Source: JBPEXY01 sp052031065 (lineage in GTDB: Bacteria; Pseudomonadota; Gammaproteobacteria; Immundisolibacterales; Immundisolibacteraceae). Taken from it: a stretch of DNA of 25,219 nt. Under the pieces are notes generated by a model that ran no database searches, was not told the origin of the DNA, and saw only the letters and a list, made by a program, of their open reading frames with translations. Where the stretch lies: contig JBPEXY010000072.1 in NCBI GenBank assembly GCA_052031065.1, positions 1 through 25,219 on the forward strand, read 5' to 3'. The position numbers were made by a program, and so were the translations under genes. Of this stretch, positions 17,550 to 24,716 are shown one piece after another. Positions within the stretch are counted from its first letter, which is position 1. Each line of letters starts with the position of its first letter.

Positions 17550-18161
17550 TTAGCAGGCAGCTTTTCTGCGCCAGCTTGAGCTCCAACCAGCAAGCCCCAG
17601 GGCACTACCAAACAGCAGCGCACTTGCCGGCAGCGGTACCTGAGTCAACGGACTCAGCGTGATGGAACCGTAAGCGTAGTCGGCGCCCTCAACATCGGAG
17701 AGCGATGCCGGTGCGGGATTGAAATCAAGAAAAACACTTAATTCGCCGCCAGTCAATGGGTCAAAATTGCCGAAAATTGATCCGCCTACTATGGGTGCAT
17801 TGACACCCACGGGGGTGAGGGCCAGGCCCAGGTTATCGCTGTCAGGTAAATAACTGCCCGATAGCGCGACATCGGTCGCGGGAATCGATGCGCCGAGCCA
17901 GAAGACCGAAGTTGCTGCGGACATGTCGGCGACAAACACCGAAAAGGGCGAAGGATTAGTCACTCCGAACACGGTGCCAGACAGTTCGGTGGTAATCAGG
18001 CTGGTGGTATCGTCGAAACTAAGTAAAACACCACCAGAGGTGCCAAAGGAGGTGTTGTTCCAGGTGCCGGTCGACTGAAAAATTGTTGCCTGAGCTATCG
18101 GCGCCAAGCCAGTGCTGATAAAACCGGATAGTAACAGGACTTTTGCGAAGATTCGGTTCAT
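17550..18161 (-). CDS. PEP-CTERM sorting-signal protein
   Basis: The 203-residue protein has a signal peptide (about residues 1-25, ending in IAQA). Its middle is low in charge and rich in Ser, Thr, Gly, Asp and Phe, a typical exported beta-rich exopolymer-associated protein. The C-terminal sorting signal consists of VPLPA at 175-179, a hydrophobic helix and a basic WRRK near 197-200. Such proteins are processed by exosortase in species that make exopolysaccharide. No exosortase is present in this window. A GAGG element about 9 bases before the ATG supports the start. It is convergent with the DUF2288 gene, 35 bases apart. The function of the mature part is unknown. Confidence 0.88.
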   Translation of the reverse strand: MNRIFAKVLLLSGFISTGLAPIAQATIFQSTGTWNNTSFGTSGGVLLSFDDTTSLITTELSGTVFGVTNPSPFSVFVADMSAATSVFWLGASIPATDVALSGSYLPDSDNLGLALTPVGVNAPIVGGSIFGNFDPLTGGELSVFLDFNPAPASLSDVEGADYAYGSITLSPLTQVPLPASALLFGSALGLAGWSSSWRRKAAC

Positions 18162-18469
18162 GGCTATAACCTCAAGAAGATCGGTGAGGGCGGATGATAA
18201 TGCAGGGCTAAGGTGTTTTAGCGGTGGTTCTTTTCCACCGCCGGCATATGCTATTTATGCAAGTCTGCGAAGGTCAAATGAACTTTTTGTGACGAATTTG
18301 TTACAAATCAGCCAGCCAGTGCGAGGATTTCGTAGCTCCTTTTCACGCTTTGCCTGGCCCGTGCGCGATATCGCTTTTCGGTATCGAGGGCAATCGCCGG
18401 GTAATAATGGCTTCCAGTTTCGAGTTTCCGGGGTAAAGTTAAGACTCTGATCGTCTCCGAGTAACCACC
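18162..18469. promoter_or_regulatory. Divergent region between PEP-CTERM and permease genes
   Basis: This 308-base gap must hold both divergent promoters; no convincing sigma-70 or sigma-54 boxes could be identified. Two symmetric elements stand out. GCGGTGG at 18221-18227 and CCACCGC at 18235-18241 form a perfect 7-bp stem with a 7-base loop but no adjacent T run; it would lie in the leader of the PEP-CTERM transcript. TTTGTGAC at 18286-18293 and GTTACAAA at 18300-18307 form a dyad with one mismatch and a 6-base spacer, the shape of a dimeric regulator site. The reading frame crossing this region looks like chance. Confidence 0.4.
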
Positions 18470-19585
18470 ATGTCATCCTGTTGCGAGCCCCCACCCGCCC
18501 AAAACGAGCCAGATTCCAGCTGTTGTGGCCCGGAAACTGCTACCGCCAAACGCCGCCCCGACTACCTGCTCTGGGGCTCTTTGAGCATAGTCGTGTTTCT
18601 TTACCTGCATCACGTTTTGGTCCTTGCCGGCTGGCTGGGGCCGCTACAGGGTTATCCCGGCTGGTATCAGATCATGGTCCATGCCGTGCATGAGCTGATC
18701 AATACCATGTGGTGGGGTGTGGTGCTCGGTATTCTGATGCTTGCCCTGCTGAGTCGAGTGCCACGGGAGTTTGTGATCTCCATACTCGGCAGCCGCAGTG
18801 GTAGCCGGCTCAACGCCATCCTGCGCGCCACCGCCGCCGGGGTGCTGCTGGACCTCTGTTCCCACGGTATTTTGATGGTGGGCACCAAGCTCTACGAGCG
18901 CGGCGCCACCGTCGGGCAGCTGATGGCATTTTTGATCGCCAGCCCCTGGAACTCCTTTTCGCTCACGCTGATTCTGATTGCGCTTATCGGTCTGCCGCTG
19001 ACTATCGCCTTCATTCTGCTATCGATGGTCATTGCCATCATCACCGGGCTGCTGTTCGATCTGCTGGTTGATCGTGGCGTGCTTGCCGCTAACCCACAGC
19101 AAGTAGACCTGCCGGACGGTTTTCATTTCTGGCAGGCGGCACGCAGCGGCCTTGCCGGCACCCGCTATACCCCCGCTTTTCTGGCCGAAACTTTATGGAT
19201 GGGAATTCGCGAGTCGCGCATGGTGCTGCGCTGGCTGATGTTTGGTGTGGTCCTCGCCAGCGCCCTGCGGGCGTTTATGGACCCGGCGATGTTCAGTGAA
19301 TATTTTGGTCCCACCACCCTGGGGCTGGCGCTCACTATGCTTGCTGCCACAGTCATTGAAGTCTGTTCAGAAGGCTCCACTCCGCTCGCAGCCGATCTCG
19401 TCACCCGTGCCAATGCGCCCGGTAACGGATTCGCTTTCCTGATGACTGGCGTGGCGACCGATTACACCGAAATTATGGTGATTCGTGAGTCGACCCGGTC
19501 TTTTAAGACCGCGCTGTTCCTGCCCTTACTTTCCGTGCCGCAGGTGCTGGTAGTGGCCTGGTTGATGAACAGTGGTCTGAGCTGA
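18470..19585 (+). CDS. ArsP/DUF318-like permease with N-terminal Cys-Cys pairs
   Basis: The 371-residue protein begins with a short soluble tail containing two Cys-Cys pairs (SSCC ending at 4-5 and again at 18-19), then about eight to ten membrane segments. Two internal repeats each carry a Cys-containing motif: DLCSHGILMVG with Cys130, and EVCSEGSTPLAADL with Cys299. Each is followed by a phenylalanine-rich FLIASP- or FLMTG-type helix. This matches the DUF318/ArsP permease superfamily, whose studied members export arsenicals or, as proposed for one branch, copper or zinc. The Cys pairs suggest soft-metal binding. The substrate cannot be decided here. No regulator gene such as arsR is adjacent. 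The ATG lacks a strong Shine-Dalgarno sequence. Confidence 0.82.
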   Translation: MSSCCEPPPAQNEPDSSCCGPETATAKRRPDYLLWGSLSIVVFLYLHHVLVLAGWLGPLQGYPGWYQIMVHAVHELINTMWWGVVLGILMLALLSRVPREFVISILGSRSGSRLNAILRATAAGVLLDLCSHGILMVGTKLYERGATVGQLMAFLIASPWNSFSLTLILIALIGLPLTIAFILLSMVIAIITGLLFDLLVDRGVLAANPQQVDLPDGFHFWQAARSGLAGTRYTPAFLAETLWMGIRESRMVLRWLMFGVVLASALRAFMDPAMFSEYFGPTTLGLALTMLAATVIEVCSEGSTPLAADLVTRANAPGNGFAFLMTGVATDYTEIMVIRESTRSFKTALFLPLLSVPQVLVVAWLMNSGLS

Positions 19586-19588
19586 TTT

Positions 19589-22099
19589 CTACAGAAACAC
19601 TTCAACCCGTGGGTTTGCTGCCGCGTCTTGCTCCACCTGCTCGCGACAGGTAAACAGTCGCTCCCGTGATACACCGCGCTCTTCTAATAGGGTAATTATT
19701 GCGGCGGTGCGTTGTTCAGCCAGCGTGCGCAGCAGGTGTTCATCCAGCGCTACTAGCGCCGGCGTGGACGAAGATGCCGGTCCTGATCCGGTCGACGCAT
19801 CTTCCGGCTTGCCCTGCCCAGTCGCGCCCATCGGTGATTGATCTGCGGGTGTTGCAACGCCACAGAGAGTGAGTGATAAACCGGGCCGCTTTTGTAGCAG
19901 GTCAGCCACCTTGTCGAGGTACTGCTGCTGGTCCGGTACCAGAGTGGTGGTTCCGGCGACCATCTCTACAGGCGCAAAGCGGGGCCGGGTTGCTTTCCCG
20001 GCCAGGTCGCCAACCACCAGCAATGTGCCAAACGGTTGCAGTGCTTTCAGTGCGTAGGAAGTGGCGGCTTTCTGTAGTGCTTTCTGGCTGGCAACACGGA
20101 TGACATCATTGAGTCCCAGGTCAGGGTCGTCCAGCGACCCCTTCACCGGCACAGTCAGGCGAATCTCGTCCTTGCTGTTGCGCAGCATATCCAGCGCCAG
20201 GTTCAGCGGCAGCCCTCCTTTGGCGTCTGTTTCGGCGACCGGTTTTCGCGTGGTGATTTTCAGCTTTTCGATCAGCAATTCATTGTTGGCGTCGAGTTGA
20301 TCGCCGTTAATCACCAGTTGGCTGTCAGTACTGAATCGGCCGCTAAACAGGTCATATCCCGGTAGATAGGGAGAAAAGGGGGGTAGCTCCAGACCAGTCA
20401 GTTTGACCTCAAGGTTGGCAGCCAGTGTCGGTTGTGGCGGTGTAACGGTCCCTGTTGCGGTCAGACTCATCGATTCATTGCCGGTGGCCAGGGTTACTTT
20501 GACGGGCTGGCTGGCGCCGCTCGATAGCTGGTCGATCTGCAGTTGCAACCGTGATAGTGAAAGCGTCATCTGCGGCGTGACCGCCTGGTCCACAAAACTC
20601 AGCCACCGTTCAGCGTCGACTTTCAACTGCGCCAGGTTCACCGTAAAAGGTTCTGCCGTTTTACTGCCGGAATATTCAGGGGTCGCCGACTCGGTTGCGG
20701 TTGTTGGGACGCGATTTTGATCAGTCGGCTGGGTCGCAGAGATTGCCGCGGCGACTGGGGCGACTGGGGCGGTGGATTGCTGCAGGACCTCCTGTAATTG
20801 GGTGATCCGGTCGATCTTACCAGACGGCAGGCGCACCAGGTTTATATGTGGGTTGGTCAGCTGCATGGTTTCTGCATCAAGCGCGTTCCCCTGCAGCACG
20901 GCACGGTCCAGAGTGATCTGTTCAACGATGACGGTGGGTTCAGGCTTTACATCAGTCTGACCAGTGTTCTGGCCAGTGTTCTGGCCAGCACTCTGGCCAT
21001 TATGCTCAGAGCTTTGTGAATCTGGCGCGCCCAGAAGTGCAAGCCCGCGTAGTGTCATTCCACTCAGGTTGATCTGCTCAATGTCTGCAACTTCAATTCC
21101 GTCCACCGCCAATTCGGTAAGCCGCACCAGAGGTAGCTCCAGTGCCCTGTGGTCCAGCTCGATTGCGCTGCCCTGCAGGGATATCTCACCACTAATAGCG
21201 TTGTTCCCTTTGTTATCGGGTTTTAGTTCGACCCGTCCCCGCCACCGAAGTGAATCAAACGCCAGTTCTGCTTCAGCGGTTTGGGCGTTCAGCTCAGTGA
21301 TTGTGAGCGGTCCGTTGATATTGAGCGCGATAGCATCACGCTGGTAACGGGCAGTAATATCCAGCTCCGTGGCGATGCTGCCGCCAAGCAGTTCAAGCGG
21401 GGTAAACAGACTCACCAGAGTGCCAAACGGCTCCAGTTGCAGCTCCTGCAGGACCAGATTGGCAACCAGCTGCGGTTCGCCGTCCCACGGCAGCGCAGTG
21501 CCAGACAGTGACAGTGGGGCATCGTTAACCGCCGCCTGCAGCTGCAACTCAAGCGGCTGCTCTGGCCTCCAGGTGAATTGCTCACCCAGTCGCAGGTGGT
21601 TGATTGCCACGCGGCTGGTGATCCGCTGGTCGGTAAAGGTGATTAGACTATCGCGAATATCAAGCCGCTCCGAACCGAAACCCCAGGGTTCCCCGGGTGG
21701 AGCCTCAGCTTCGGGGTCGTCACCGGCGATTGGGGGAAGCTCAAGCCCCCCGAGCTTCAGAAACCCGTCGGTGTCCTGCTCAACATCAGCATGTACTCCG
21801 GTAAGCTCAACCGATTCGATATAGATACGCCGTGAAGTCAGCGGCCACCAGCGCACATCCACCCGGGCAGTTTTCACCGACAGCCGCGCTCCATCTGTAC
21901 CATCAGCCACCAGGCCGATAATCGCCGCCCGGCCGGTAAACGGGTTGAAGTCGATATCCTCAACCGTCGCCTGCGAGGCTCCCTGATCGCGCAACCACTG
22001 CTGCAGATAATGGCGTGTCGCCAATGGCAAACTGACCAAAATAACCACCGTTAGCGCGACCAGAATGGTAGAGACAGTGATTAGACGCTTATGCCTCAT
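19589..22099 (-). CDS. AsmA-like DUF748 protein with OmpA-like C-terminal segment
   Basis: The 836-residue protein has one N-terminal membrane helix (about residues 7-27) and a long periplasmic part with DUF748/AsmA-type features, for example VEDIDFNPFTGRA near 46-58 and the WWPLTSRRIYIESVELTG block. AsmA-like proteins are large bridge-like envelope proteins linked to lipid movement between membranes. A low-complexity linker rich in Gln, Thr, Pro and Ala sits around residues 365-475. The last 130 residues, with LVPDQQQYLDKVADLLQKRPGLSL and LAEQRTAAIITLLEERG, recall an OmpA-like peptidoglycan-binding fold. The gene is convergent with the permease, with only 3 bases between the stops. Its own promoter should lie between it and the lactonase gene. 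Confidence 0.87.
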   Translation of the reverse strand: MRHKRLITVSTILVALTVVILVSLPLATRHYLQQWLRDQGASQATVEDIDFNPFTGRAAIIGLVADGTDGARLSVKTARVDVRWWPLTSRRIYIESVELTGVHADVEQDTDGFLKLGGLELPPIAGDDPEAEAPPGEPWGFGSERLDIRDSLITFTDQRITSRVAINHLRLGEQFTWRPEQPLELQLQAAVNDAPLSLSGTALPWDGEPQLVANLVLQELQLEPFGTLVSLFTPLELLGGSIATELDITARYQRDAIALNINGPLTITELNAQTAEAELAFDSLRWRGRVELKPDNKGNNAISGEISLQGSAIELDHRALELPLVRLTELAVDGIEVADIEQINLSGMTLRGLALLGAPDSQSSEHNGQSAGQNTGQNTGQTDVKPEPTVIVEQITLDRAVLQGNALDAETMQLTNPHINLVRLPSGKIDRITQLQEVLQQSTAPVAPVAAAISATQPTDQNRVPTTATESATPEYSGSKTAEPFTVNLAQLKVDAERWLSFVDQAVTPQMTLSLSRLQLQIDQLSSGASQPVKVTLATGNESMSLTATGTVTPPQPTLAANLEVKLTGLELPPFSPYLPGYDLFSGRFSTDSQLVINGDQLDANNELLIEKLKITTRKPVAETDAKGGLPLNLALDMLRNSKDEIRLTVPVKGSLDDPDLGLNDVIRVASQKALQKAATSYALKALQPFGTLLVVGDLAGKATRPRFAPVEMVAGTTTLVPDQQQYLDKVADLLQKRPGLSLTLCGVATPADQSPMGATGQGKPEDASTGSGPASSSTPALVALDEHLLRTLAEQRTAAIITLLEERGVSRERLFTCREQVEQDAAANPRVEVFL
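20961..20996 (-). repeat. Three 12-base tandem repeats inside the DUF748 gene
   Basis: The unit CCAGTGTTCTGG occurs at 20961-20972 and 20973-20984, with a variant CCAGCACTCTGG at 20985-20996. On the coding strand the units are in frame and give repeated Gly-Gln-Asn-Thr, so copy-number change would lengthen or shorten a linker without a frameshift. A second short repeat, CGACTGGGG twice at 20752-20769, lies in the same linker. Confidence 0.85.
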
Positions 22100-22203
22100 C
22101 GGCGAGGGCCTCGTGTAGAGTGGTTAAAGAAACGGCGATCACCTTGCGCCCGCACGTTCAAGCCAGGGGTATTGGCCAAAACTAAAGTGTAAATAAAAAT
22201 GCA

Positions 22204-22252
22204 GGCGTGGGCGCTAATCTCAACGGGGATCAGTTGAGTAGCCCGCCACGCC
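22204..22252 (+). promoter_or_regulatory. Long hairpin in the lactonase gene leader
   Basis: Three nested arms pair: GGCGTGG (22204-22210) with CCACGCC (22246-22252), GCTA (22213-22216) with TAGC (22239-22242), and CTCAAC (22219-22224) with GTTGAG (22233-22238). This gives 17 base pairs with a 2-base bulge, a small internal loop and an 8-base terminal loop. It lies 134 bases before the lactonase ATG. No T run follows. It could be a structured RNA leader, a repeated extragenic palindrome or an operator; the sequence does not decide. Confidence 0.5.
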
Positions 22253-22338
22253 AATTCTTCGCAAGGCGTGATGTCGCTTTAAGAAAAAGCCCCCTGTACG
22301 CCCCAACCTTAAAACGGTTAATCTCCCTCTGGTGCACT

Positions 22339-22355
22339 GGCAACGATCCGTTGCC
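22339..22355 (+). promoter_or_regulatory. Second hairpin just before the lactonase ribosome binding site
   Basis: GGCAAC at 22339-22344 pairs perfectly with GTTGCC at 22350-22355 over a 5-base loop. It ends 16 bases before the AGGGGAGAG ribosome binding site at 22372-22380, close enough to affect translation if it forms in the mRNA. Confidence 0.4.
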
Positions 22356-22386
22356 CCACAACTTTCGACGCAGGGGAGAGAAGAGT

Positions 22387-23199
22387 ATGCCTAAACCGAT
22401 GCGGATGTCGCTGATTGATCTCGGCGAGTTGACCGCCGACCACGGCTGGTTTTTTGAGGGGGCCGGTTGTGCCACCCATTCCCACCCCAATCCTGAGCAC
22501 ACCATGCGCCGGTTGAAGATGTACGGCGTGGTGATTGAGCACCCCAAGGATGGCCTGATTATCTACGAGGTGGGGGCGGCACCCAACTATCAGGAGCTGT
22601 GGCCCGAGCCGGTGCTGGATGTGTTTCCGGTGACCCGTTACACCGAGGAGAACCGGGTGGATACCCAGCTGCTCAAACTTGGTTATGAGCTGGAGGATGT
22701 GTCGGCGGTGGTGATTGGCCATCTGCACCTGGATCATGCCGGCGGGCTGGAGTTTTTTCGAGGGATGGATACGCCCATTTATGTGCACCGTGATGAGCTG
22801 ATGTGGGCCTGGTATGCAGTGGCCACCGGCGAGGACCTGGGTGGTTATCTGCCCCATTACATGGACCCGGCGTTCAACTGGAAGGTGATTGACCGCGACG
22901 AGGTGGAGATCTGGGAGAACGTCCACCTGTTCCTGACTCCCGGCCACACCAAGGGGTTGATGGCGATGCAGGTGGATCTACACACCTCGGGCTCGTTTCT
23001 GTTTACCAACGACACCTGTTTTCTGAAAGAGAACTATCGCGACGAGACCGCGCCGGGCTGGCTGATACGGGATATGTATGAGTGGCGCCGCTCCATGCGC
23101 AAACTGAAGGACCTGGAAAAATCCAATGATGCCCATGTGCTGTTTGGCCATGATCCTGATGTCTACGAGGAGTTCGCCGGCAAGGGTATTCTTGACTGA
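22387..23199 (+). CDS. Metallo-beta-lactamase-fold hydrolase, AHL-lactonase-like
   Basis: The 270-residue cytoplasmic protein has a complete dinuclear zinc site of the lactonase branch of the metallo-beta-lactamase fold: HLHLDH at 112-117, His187 in TPGHTKG, Asp209 in TNDT and His255 in FGHDPD. Relatives are usually annotated as N-acyl homoserine lactonases. The start is ATG 22387, set by an AGGGGAGAG about 7 bases upstream; the frame stays open for 60 codons further, but those run through the leader hairpin and look non-coding. The acyl-CoA dehydrogenase and extradiol dioxygenase genes follow on the same strand, so a lactone or ester intermediate of a catabolic route is at least as likely a substrate as a quorum signal. 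Confidence 0.88.
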   Translation: MPKPMRMSLIDLGELTADHGWFFEGAGCATHSHPNPEHTMRRLKMYGVVIEHPKDGLIIYEVGAAPNYQELWPEPVLDVFPVTRYTEENRVDTQLLKLGYELEDVSAVVIGHLHLDHAGGLEFFRGMDTPIYVHRDELMWAWYAVATGEDLGGYLPHYMDPAFNWKVIDRDEVEIWENVHLFLTPGHTKGLMAMQVDLHTSGSFLFTNDTCFLKENYRDETAPGWLIRDMYEWRRSMRKLKDLEKSNDAHVLFGHDPDVYEEFAGKGILD

Positions 23200-23248
23200 T
23201 TGAGCGATTAATGGCCGATCACAGCGGCCTGTATGCAAGGGGTGAGTG

Positions 23249-24583
23249 ATGTACGAAATGCTGGAACCGGCGCAGAAATATTCCCAGGCGTTCTGCACGC
23301 CGGAGGATATCGCCACTGCTGAAGAGATTCGCAAGTTTGTCGATGCCGAGCTGATGCCCCGCCGGCATGACCTGGAAGGGGGCTGGCATCGTGATGAGGC
23401 GCTGGCGCGCAAGACCGTGCACAGTCTTTACGCCAAGCTGGTCGATCTGGGGGTGACCAAATCCAATCTGCCGGAAAAATTTGGTGGCTTGGGTATGTCG
23501 CCGATGGTACGCACGATGATCAATGAGGAGCTATCTCGTGCCGACATTGGTCTGGCGACCATGGTTGGTAAGATTCACTGGATTGTCTCGTTCATGCTTG
23601 CCGGCGGGCGCGATGACCTGCTCGAAGAGCTGGCTCCGAATATCATTGGCGATGAATCCTGGACCGCCTGCGTGGCGATTACGGAACCGGCCGGGGGTGC
23701 CAATATTGAAGACCCGGCGCTGGAGTTTCAGACCCTGCGGGTGGTGGCGAAAGAGCAGGGCGATGAGTATGTGATCAATGGTCACAAGCTCTGGCCCGGA
23801 CCGTCGGGGCCGGCGGATTATTTCAAGGGTGATGGGCTTTCCGGCCACCTGGGTTACTGGACGGTGGCAACCACCGACCCGCAGGGCGGGCGCGATAGCG
23901 CCGGACTTTTTTATGTGCCGGCGGACGCTGAGGGGCTGGAGTTTTCGCGACCCTACCAGAAGATGGGGTTTTCCTGGTCTGACTCCAATGGCGATATCTG
24001 GTTTAAGGATGTGCGCATTCCCAAACGTTACCGCATCGACACCAAACCGGGGCAGGGCGCCGATATCATCAAGGCGTGCGTGGTCGGGCTGGGCCGACTG
24101 TCGGGATCGGCGCGGCTGATTGGTCTCTCCCAGGCGGTGCTGGAGATTGTGCTCGACTGGGGGGACAACCGCTCCATCGCCGGCACCAAACTGCGCGAGC
24201 GTTCGATGTTTGCCGGCTATATTGCGGAGATGTTTCGCGCCATTGAGGTGTGCCGCCACTACTACATGAGTGTCACCTGGCAGGTGACCCGGCCAGAGAT
24301 TTATGGCGCCCACCATTCACCGCGGATGATGGCGCGCTTTTCCGCCGCCCGTTCACTGGCCGGGGAGACCGCGCAGATGGTGACCAACAAAGCAATGGAG
24401 CTGATGGGCGCGTTCGGTTACTCCTACGAAGGGCACGTGGAGAAATATATGCGCGACTACAAAATTGCCCAGCTCTGGCTGGGTGGTCCGCAGCGGGAAC
24501 GGCTGGATATCGCCCAGGGACTGTATGGTCCGTTCCGTTGGGGTGGGCAGGATCAGTGGGAGGCCGGTGGCGGCAAGGTTTAG
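23249..24583 (+). CDS. Atypical acyl-CoA dehydrogenase family flavoprotein
   Basis: The 444-residue protein has the acyl-CoA dehydrogenase fold throughout: an N-terminal helical domain with LPEKFGGLGMS, the ITEPAGGAN flavin motif at 144-152, the beta domain, and the C-terminal MELMGAFGYSYEGHVEKYMRD region (393-402 covers the end). Three sites depart from the family. NGHKLWPGP replaces the usual GxKxWITN. LWLGG at 409-413 replaces the IYEGT that holds the catalytic Glu of medium-chain enzymes. GLGRLSG near 280-286 does not supply the alternative Glu of isovaleryl-CoA type enzymes. The ATG at 23249 has AAGGGG 6 bases upstream. The gene follows the lactonase by 49 bases, so the two are probably one operon. 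The substrate is unknown. Confidence 0.88.
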   Translation: MYEMLEPAQKYSQAFCTPEDIATAEEIRKFVDAELMPRRHDLEGGWHRDEALARKTVHSLYAKLVDLGVTKSNLPEKFGGLGMSPMVRTMINEELSRADIGLATMVGKIHWIVSFMLAGGRDDLLEELAPNIIGDESWTACVAITEPAGGANIEDPALEFQTLRVVAKEQGDEYVINGHKLWPGPSGPADYFKGDGLSGHLGYWTVATTDPQGGRDSAGLFYVPADAEGLEFSRPYQKMGFSWSDSNGDIWFKDVRIPKRYRIDTKPGQGADIIKACVVGLGRLSGSARLIGLSQAVLEIVLDWGDNRSIAGTKLRERSMFAGYIAEMFRAIEVCRHYYMSVTWQVTRPEIYGAHHSPRMMARFSAARSLAGETAQMVTNKAMELMGAFGYSYEGHVEKYMRDYKIAQLWLGGPQRERLDIAQGLYGPFRWGGQDQWEAGGGKV

Positions 24584-24632
24584 TCGTCACGCCCCAGGCG
24601 GCTGATCTGGCGCAGGTCAGGGTCAGTGCTGG

Positions 24633-24651
24633 CGGGCGATAATGCCGCCCG
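24633..24651 (+). promoter_or_regulatory. Small hairpin between acyl-CoA dehydrogenase and dioxygenase genes
   Basis: CGGGCG at 24633-24638 pairs with CGCCCG at 24646-24651 across 7 bases. It is GC-rich but followed by ATAAAATT rather than T residues, so it is not a clear intrinsic terminator. It could stabilise the upstream mRNA end. The 133-base gap around it may also hold a promoter for the next gene, but none is clear. Confidence 0.25.
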
Positions 24652-24716
24652 ATAAAATTACCCGCATTTGTAAATAATTGAACAATGGCGTTCGAATAAC
24701 TGGATTTGAATCGAAA

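Noticed and set aside
18162..18469. Sigma-54 promoter for the PEP-CTERM gene
   Set aside because: Checked the minus strand for TGGCAC-N5-TTGCW; the only TTGCA has no matching -24 element.
22207..22386. 60-codon N-terminal extension of the lactonase
   Set aside because: It would translate through the leader hairpin and shows no conservation-like pattern; a good ribosome binding site precedes the ATG at 22387.
23531..24316. Minus-strand open frame (261 codons) opposite the acyl-CoA dehydrogenase gene
   Set aside because: Antisense shadow of a GC-rich gene, with no protein family resemblance.
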